The position numbers were made by a program, and so were the translations under genes. Below, in pieces: positions 15,203 through 19,363 of a stretch of DNA of 19,363 bases (positions within the stretch are counted from its first letter, which is position 1; each line of letters begins with the position of its first letter). The notes beneath the pieces are model-generated. The model was not told the DNA's origin, ran no database searches, and saw only the letters and a program-made list of their open reading frames with translations. The DNA comes from an uncultured Prevotella sp. (GTDB taxonomy: Bacteria; Bacteroidota; Bacteroidia; Bacteroidales; Bacteroidaceae), in NCBI RefSeq assembly GCF_900549175.1, contig NZ_URNN01000054.1:1-19363 (forward strand), read 5' to 3'.

Positions 15203-15306
15203 TTTATGTCTTATAAACCTGTCATGTTCCATAAGCCTTGGTTTGTGTCTTATAAAACCTTTGGTTATGTCTTATAGAAACCTCCTTTATGCCTTATAGA
15301 AACCAA
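15203..15306 (-). repeat. Degenerate tandem repeat in the dus leader
   Basis: On the plus strand the motif ATGTCTTATA(A/G)AAACC recurs at 15206-15220, 15245-15260, 15267-15282 and 15289-15304, with a weaker relative at 15224-15238 (TGTTCCATAAGCCTT). Spacing is about 22 nt at the right-hand end and looser to the left. It lies entirely between the predicted transcription start and the start codon of the dus gene. Confidence 0.65.
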
Positions 15307-15314
15307 CAAAGGAA

Positions 15315-15344
15315 CAAAAATAATGTAACTGCAATGAAAAACAA
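15315..15344 (-). promoter_or_regulatory. Probable dus promoter
   Basis: On the minus strand, TTG (15342-15344) and TATTTTTG (15315-15322) are 19 nt apart, matching the Bacteroidetes pattern. The expected leader of about 110 nt would include the tandem repeat at 15203-15306. Confidence 0.55.
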
Positions 15345-15417
15345 TGAATACATTCCGGATTTTCATCTTATTTAACGCTCTTACGTTTTGAAAAGGCAGG
15401 CTCCATATCCCGGATTA

Positions 15418-16260
15418 TCACAGTTTACGCCCACTGCCAATCAAGCCCTTTATCTTTGAAAACAATGAGCCAAAGGAGAGTTTGTCATACCTTTTGTTCC
15501 ATACACGTTCAAACTCCTCCTCACTGATAAAATCATCATGTGACCACCATATATCAGAGTATCCCACACCACGCATCTTGTGATTGCTCACAGCTATATC
15601 TTCTGCCGTCATACGGATGGCCTTGCCGTCTACAATCTCAACAAGACGCACAAGATTGTTGCCATGAAAGTAGAAATAGGTGGGTATGCTGTAATTGTCA
15701 TACCCTTTCTTTACGTAGATATCTGCATGCTGAAATGGTATGCGACGGCGTATGTCAAATTCGTAAATCTCAGATCTAGAAATATAGAATCCGTAATACA
15801 TACGTTCAAATATATCACTAAAGGGAAATATGACTCCATCTTCCACCTCTTCGAGCTGTTTCCCCGTCAACCTGCCAACCGGTTTCTGCTGTTCTCCGAC
15901 ATGCCAGACACACCAATTTTCAATAGGATTAACATGCCGAGGCAATCCCTCTTCATTGAATATAGTGTCTTTGGTACATCCGAACAATACTTTCCTACAT
16001 TCTTCTTCGCCGGTCTCTGACGAATGACCTACCCTATAAAACCATCCGTTATCAGCCCAGTATAGGAGATAAGCATGCGCGTAAAACCACGTATCATCAT
16101 TGACTATTTCTTTAATCACAGGTTTATAATCCATTGGATAACGATGCTTGAGAACACGTATGACATAACATCTTGGCTGAGTTGCATCTTTCGTGACATA
16201 TTGAAAATAGCACTTGTATTTGCCTGCTATCTCTGTACAGTAAACATCACCTTGTTTCAT
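15418..16260 (-). CDS. Putative immunity protein, Imm26-like (paralogue A)
   Basis: The product has 280 residues and no signal peptide or membrane segment, so it is probably cytoplasmic. It begins KQGDVYCTEIAGKYKCYFQYV, a GDV-x-[C/A]-E-I start followed by an aromatic strand that recalls Imm26-type immunity proteins. It is a paralogue of the next gene upstream (16281-17069) over its whole length, with a C-terminal extension (about 255-280, FGSLFSKIKGLIGSGRKL) absent there. A 113-bp stretch (15569-15681) is almost identical to 16369-16481. The gap to the neighbour is 20 bp, so they form one operon. Protection against a polymorphic toxin is inferred from family resemblance and clustering. The family name needs a profile search. 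Confidence 0.6.
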   Translation of the reverse strand: MKQGDVYCTEIAGKYKCYFQYVTKDATQPRCYVIRVLKHRYPMDYKPVIKEIVNDDTWFYAHAYLLYWADNGWFYRVGHSSETGEEECRKVLFGCTKDTIFNEEGLPRHVNPIENWCVWHVGEQQKPVGRLTGKQLEEVEDGVIFPFSDIFERMYYGFYISRSEIYEFDIRRRIPFQHADIYVKKGYDNYSIPTYFYFHGNNLVRLVEIVDGKAIRMTAEDIAVSNHKMRGVGYSDIWWSHDDFISEEEFERVWNKRYDKLSFGSLFSKIKGLIGSGRKL

Positions 16261-16280
16261 CGTTTTATGGTTTTATTTTA

Positions 16281-17069
16281 TTATTCCTCAATTCTGTTCC
16301 ACACTTTTTCAAACTCGTCCTCTCTGACATATTCATTATATGACCATTGCATATCAGAAAATCCAACGCCACGCATCTTGTGATTGCTCACAGCTATATC
16401 TTCTGCCGTCATACGGATGGCCTTGCCGTCTACAATCTCAACAAGACGCACAAGATTATTGCCATGAAAGTAGAAATAGGTCGGCGTGCTATAACCGTCA
16501 TCGCCTTTCTTCACATAAATATCTGCGTATGGCAAGGGGATGCGACGGCGTATACCATATTTGTATATATCTAAACAAGCCGTATAGAATCCATACTTCA
16601 TACGATTGACAATGGTCATAAAATGGAAAACGCTCCCTTCTTCAATCTCATTATAATATATTTTTGGCAAATCCTTTATTCGTACAAATTCTTCTCCTAT
16701 ATGCCATACCATCCAATGGAGTATTTTATGGGCATGGCCGGATTCATCAAATATTGTATCATGAGTATAACCAAACAATACTTTCCTACACTTTTCCTCA
16801 CCCAAATTCATTGATTTTCCAACCTTATACCACGCACCAAATTCTATGCCCACACGAAGAATGGTATGGGCATAAAACAACACTTCATCATTGACAATCT
16901 CTTCCAGATCAGGCTTGTAATCAATGGGATAACGACGTTTGAAGACACGGATGACAGAACTGTTAAGTTGCGTAATATCATTCATGATATACTGAAAGAA
17001 ACATTTGTATCTTCCGTCTATCTCTGCACAGAAGACATTACCGATTTTGGTTACTATTCGTTTGGCCAT
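16281..17069 (-). CDS. Putative immunity protein, Imm26-like (paralogue B)
   Basis: The 262-residue product is soluble and starts MAKRIVTKIGNVFCAEIDGRYKCFFQY. It aligns with the downstream paralogue throughout (for example RRYPIDYKPDLEEIVNDE against HRYPMDYKPVIKEIVNDD, and KVLFGYTHDTIFDE against KVLFGCTKDTIFNE). It is strongly diverged in the middle and nearly identical in the segment TYFYFHGNNLVRLVEI through NHKMRGVG. It ends at VWNRIEE without the extension of paralogue A. The upstream 134-residue gene ends 7 bp before it, so translation is probably coupled. Function as immunity protein is inferred. Confidence 0.6.
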   Translation of the reverse strand: MAKRIVTKIGNVFCAEIDGRYKCFFQYIMNDITQLNSSVIRVFKRRYPIDYKPDLEEIVNDEVLFYAHTILRVGIEFGAWYKVGKSMNLGEEKCRKVLFGYTHDTIFDESGHAHKILHWMVWHIGEEFVRIKDLPKIYYNEIEEGSVFHFMTIVNRMKYGFYTACLDIYKYGIRRRIPLPYADIYVKKGDDGYSTPTYFYFHGNNLVRLVEIVDGKAIRMTAEDIAVSNHKMRGVGFSDMQWSYNEYVREDEFEKVWNRIEE

Positions 17070-17076
17070 AATATGA

Positions 17077-17481
17077 TTAGCTAATAGGATCTTCTACATA
17101 TACTATAATGGAATTGTCCTCACACATATTTATTAAATCATCAGAAATACCAAGTCTCTTATGGATAGAGAAAATTGATGTGTCATAAACTTTTAGAAGC
17201 ATACAATCATTATGAACTATAGCATAATGACAGAAATAATATATGAATTCTTCATTGATACTAAGTTCTCGGATTAAATATGAGACACATTCTGAAGATA
17301 ACAATATACAATAATTATATTCCCTGTCAAAAGTTGCATCCATACTTGACTCATACCTTCTCAATTCTTGCAAGAAACCGTCTTTCCATGCAGAGTCAAT
17401 ACCACCCCCGACATATAAACGACATGACGGTGGCAACTTCTCTAAAACCGCAATAAACAGTTTGACTTCACATATTTCCAT
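17077..17481 (-). CDS. Small protein of unknown function in the immunity-like operon
   Basis: The 134-residue acidic soluble protein begins MEICEVKLFIAVLEKLPPSCRLYVGGG and has several Cys residues with no metal-site spacing I recognise. I do not recognise the family. The close spacing (7 bp) to the Imm26-like gene downstream and its size and acidity fit an immunity protein or an antitoxin-like partner. Base composition is more AT-rich than the metabolic genes to the left. Confidence 0.55.
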   Translation of the reverse strand: MEICEVKLFIAVLEKLPPSCRLYVGGGIDSAWKDGFLQELRRYESSMDATFDREYNYCILLSSECVSYLIRELSINEEFIYYFCHYAIVHNDCMLLKVYDTSIFSIHKRLGISDDLINMCEDNSIIVYVEDPIS

Positions 17482-17608
17482 TGTCTATTTCTTTTAAGAA
17501 GAACGGAAAAACTATTTTTTTAAGAATATATGAACATTAGCATTTGATTGTACTGACATTATAACAGTTTACACTATGTATGGTTAATATTAGTTTAGCC
17601 ATAATTCT
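17482..17608. other. AT-rich spacer in the immunity-like cluster
   Basis: There is no open frame of note, no consensus TAnnTTTG box and no clear hairpin on the minus strand here. It marks the largest gap in the cluster. Confidence 0.5.
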
Positions 17609-17977
17609 CTACTTTACCCGCACAAGTTCACCATCGTCGAATCCTACTGTAACCACTCTGTCAACGAATATTGACGCACCTTTCTTCACCACCGTGTCAA
17701 GATAATCGGAAACTATCTCTACAATCATGTTCTGAAATTCCTCCCACTCCATCGACTTTATATCCGGACCGGCAAGAGGCAGATACTTATCGGATGGCTC
17801 GAAATCAACATCACACGCCCAATCATCATTGTCAACATCGTAAACATCCGAACCGGTAAAATAGATGCAATATCCCTCATCCTGTTCAAAAATGCCGATA
17901 TTAAACGCCGTTACCGATGACGGCACATTCTCGTTACGGTCAATCCCGTTCAGCCAATTAAGAATTCTCTGCTTCAT
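17609..17977 (-). CDS. Small acidic protein, putative immunity protein
   Basis: The 122-residue protein starts MKQRILNWLNGIDRNENVP. It contains IYFTGSDVYDVDNDDWACDVDFEP (about 39-62), a tryptophan/aspartate-rich segment, and ends VGFDDGELVRVK. No signal or membrane segment is visible. Highly acidic, one-domain proteins of this size are common among polymorphic-toxin immunity genes of Bacteroidales. Its start overlaps the end of the frameshifted immunity gene upstream by 20 bp, implying one transcript. I cannot name the family. Confidence 0.6.
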   Translation of the reverse strand: MKQRILNWLNGIDRNENVPSSVTAFNIGIFEQDEGYCIYFTGSDVYDVDNDDWACDVDFEPSDKYLPLAGPDIKSMEWEEFQNMIVEIVSDYLDTVVKKGASIFVDRVVTVGFDDGELVRVK

Positions 17978-18517
17978 CTTTTATAAAACAATATACAGGT
18001 GACAAATCCAATCCCAAATCAAGTTTGTTTTTCTTCATCGCTTTGCGTACAACTTCAGAGATGATAACATCATTACCTATTGGCTGATAGTTAAAAACAT
18101 GCAGTGTCTTTACCTTTTCATAATCAAGAGCAGGTTTGAGTATAGAACCTGTTTCTTTTATATAAATAGTATTTTCTTTATCTATTACATCAAATATTTT
18201 TGTAAAATGCAATATATAATATGTCCGGTCACCATATTCCCTGCTTATCACCTTTATAGGCAAAAACTCTATACTACCAGGCTCGCTGTATGATTCCAGC
18301 AAGCATTTCAATTCCTCACTCACAGCATTGGCATATCCAGGACACATATGAACGGACGATATACACCATCTCGCAATTCAACAATAAAAGACTCCAAATC
18401 TTTTATTTTTTCTCCATCCAATATTATCGGATAATGCATACCCGGCAAATCCGACAATATGCCGCTTTGTCTATCATAGCCATTTACTAACAAGTCATAA
18501 TACTTTATTAAACTCAT
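17958..18517 (-). pseudogene. Frameshifted immunity-like gene (Imm11/DUF1629-like or Imm43-like)
   Basis: Two frames make one protein. ATG at 18517 opens MSLIKYYDLLVNGYDRQSG and continues to DGVYRPFICV near 18335. The remainder, PGYANAVSEELKCLLES to the stop at 17958, continues in another frame. A single missing base around 18333-18336 (in TGTGTCCTGG) explains the break. The joined product of about 187 residues has the order expected for these immunity proteins: an N-terminal part, then IKVISREYGDRTYYILHF and KVKTLHVFN followed by VIISEVVRKAMKKN. That last segment resembles the end of the DUF1629/Imm11 fold. The downstream frame alone has an internal ATG (18347) and could make a 129-residue fragment. 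The family name is tentative. Confidence 0.6.
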
Positions 18518-19363
18518 GTGCTTAAAGATTAAATTATCAAATGCAAATATATAAAAACTAATAATAACTAAAAACAAAGTTAAAATATATCTTATAGCAG
18601 TAGGAGTTTTTTCTATATACTTTTTTAATACATATTTTTCTAAAATTAGTAATATTCCAAAGTATAACCCCCAAATTATAAAATTCCAACTAGCTCCATG
18701 CCATAAGCCAGTAAGAGCCCAAACAATTAAAATATTTCTTAATTGGTGTTTTCTATTACCACCTAGTGGAATATAAACGTAATCCTTAAAAAATGTACTT
18801 AAAGATATATGCCATCTACGCCAAAATTCAGTAATACTACAAGATTTAAATGGATAATTAAAGTTTTCTGGATAAGTGAAACCAAGCATTTTACCTAAAC
18901 CTATAGCCATATCTGAATATGCCGAAAAATCAAAGTATATTTGGAATGTAAATGCTATAACTGAAATCCAAGCACTCATAACTGATATATCAGATATTTT
19001 CATACTAGTTACGAATGTAAAAATATATCCAATATTATTTGCTATTAAAACTTTTTTAAATAGACCAAGTAAAAATCTATTTAACCCTAATTTAAAGTTA
19101 TCAAAATTAATACTTCTTTTTTCTAATTCGGATGAAACTAAACTATATCTAACAATAGGACCAGCTATTAATTGCGGAAACATACATACATAAGTCATAA
19201 AATTTAAAAAATTATGACTTGCTTTAACTTGATTTCTATATACATCAATAGAATAACTCATAGTTTGAAAAGTATAAAAACTTATCCCTATTGGCAGACT
19301 AAGATTTAAAAATTTAATATTTAAATTAAACAAATTATTTATATTATCTAAGAAAAAATTAGT
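18320..19363 (-). CDS. MBOAT-family O-acyltransferase, 5'-partial, fused to an immunity gene start
   Basis: The frame is open to the window edge, so the true N-terminus is outside. Residues are counted here from the TTG at 19333. It shows the AlgI/PatA/DltB-type MBOAT signature: LPIGISFYTFQTMSYSIDVYR (13-33), FPQLIAGPIVRY (52-63), FDFSAYSDMAIGLGKMLGF (135-152), EFWRRWHISLSTFFKDYVY (169-187) and the catalytic His in LWHGASWNF (210-218). Such membrane enzymes O-acetylate exported polysaccharides or teichoic acids. After about residue 268 the usual C-terminal membrane helices are missing. The frame runs into the first codons of the immunity gene (Met273 = 18517) and stops at 18320. The DNA is far more AT-rich than the rest, suggesting transfer or a chimeric join. 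Confidence 0.78.
   Translation of the reverse strand, partial: TNFFLDNINNLFNLNIKFLNLSLPIGISFYTFQTMSYSIDVYRNQVKASHNFLNFMTYVCMFPQLIAGPIVRYSLVSSELEKRSINFDNFKLGLNRFLLGLFKKVLIANNIGYIFTFVTSMKISDISVMSAWISVIAFTFQIYFDFSAYSDMAIGLGKMLGFTYPENFNYPFKSCSITEFWRRWHISLSTFFKDYVYIPLGGNRKHQLRNILIVWALTGLWHGASWNFIIWGLYFGILLILEKYVLKKYIEKTPTAIRYILTLFLVIISFYIFAFDNLIFKHMSLIKYYDLLVNGYDRQSGILSDLPGMHYPIILDGEKIKDLESFIVELRDGVYRPFICVLDMPML

Noticed and set aside
14166..15299. Plus-strand frame of 377 codons opposite the dus gene
   Set aside because: Antisense shadow. The minus-strand protein carries all Dus motifs, including the catalytic Cys.
15203..15306. Possible CRISPR array
   Set aside because: The repeated motif is imperfect, spacing is short and uneven, there are no unique spacers and no cas genes are nearby. 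It is a degenerate tandem repeat.
15418..18347. Immunity array as a complete new toxin-antitoxin or phage-defence system
   Set aside because: No nuclease, helicase, ATPase or pore-forming partner is visible in the window, so only an orphan immunity reading is supported.

Overview
The window looks like chromosomal DNA of a Prevotella-type member of the Bacteroidales. The evidence is the 16S rRNA 5' end at the left edge, promoters of the Bacteroidetes form (TTTG, about 20 nt, TAnnTTTG), a lipoprotein/beta-barrel pair, a secreted glycosidase with a GIYIRNGKKVVE-like tail, and ferredoxin-dependent 2-oxoacid oxidation genes. Most of it is GC-rich. The last 850 bases or so are extremely AT-rich and look foreign.

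Layout, left to right. (1) 1-370: start of an rRNA operon on the minus strand, with its leader and a strong promoter. (2) 449-628: a nested palindromic repeat. (3) 663-4011: a two-gene minus-strand operon, lipoprotein then outer-membrane beta-barrel protein, with its own promoter. (4) 4051-4135: a C/G-rich palindromic repeat. (5) 4267-7730: upp and a modular secreted glycoside hydrolase (catalytic domain, ricin-type lectin, Fn3, LamG) on the plus strand. (6) 7751-7844: a second copy of the nested repeat between convergent genes. (7) 7856-10102: an NfeD-like membrane protein and a flotillin on the minus strand, a classic membrane-microdomain pair. (8) 10201-10388: a third, very regular nested palindrome. 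(9) 10407-14007: korA and korB for 2-oxoglutarate (2-oxoacid):ferredoxin oxidoreductase, minus strand. They are separated by a small mobile element that carries a REP-associated tyrosine transposase (RAYT) and has GTAG-palindrome ends in inverted orientation. (10) 14223-15194: a tRNA-dihydrouridine synthase with a repetitive leader. (11) 15418-18517: five minus-strand genes that look like immunity genes of polymorphic-toxin systems. They include a recombining paralogue pair and one frameshifted gene, and no toxin is visible. (12) 18518-19363: an AT-rich MBOAT O-acyltransferase, cut by the window edge and fused in frame to the start of the broken immunity gene.

The core genes are ordinary metabolism. 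The unusual content is in the mobile and repetitive layer. A RAYT element sits inside the kor operon. A G-rich palindromic repeat lies in intergenic DNA and, in frame, inside korB and the dus gene. An 8-nt-periodic nested palindrome is present at three gene boundaries. An orphan immunity array ends in a chimeric junction with foreign AT-rich DNA. I did not find a convincing wholly new multi-gene system. The best candidates for a second look are the RAYT element with its ends, the in-frame palindromic insertions, and the immunity array with its MBOAT junction.
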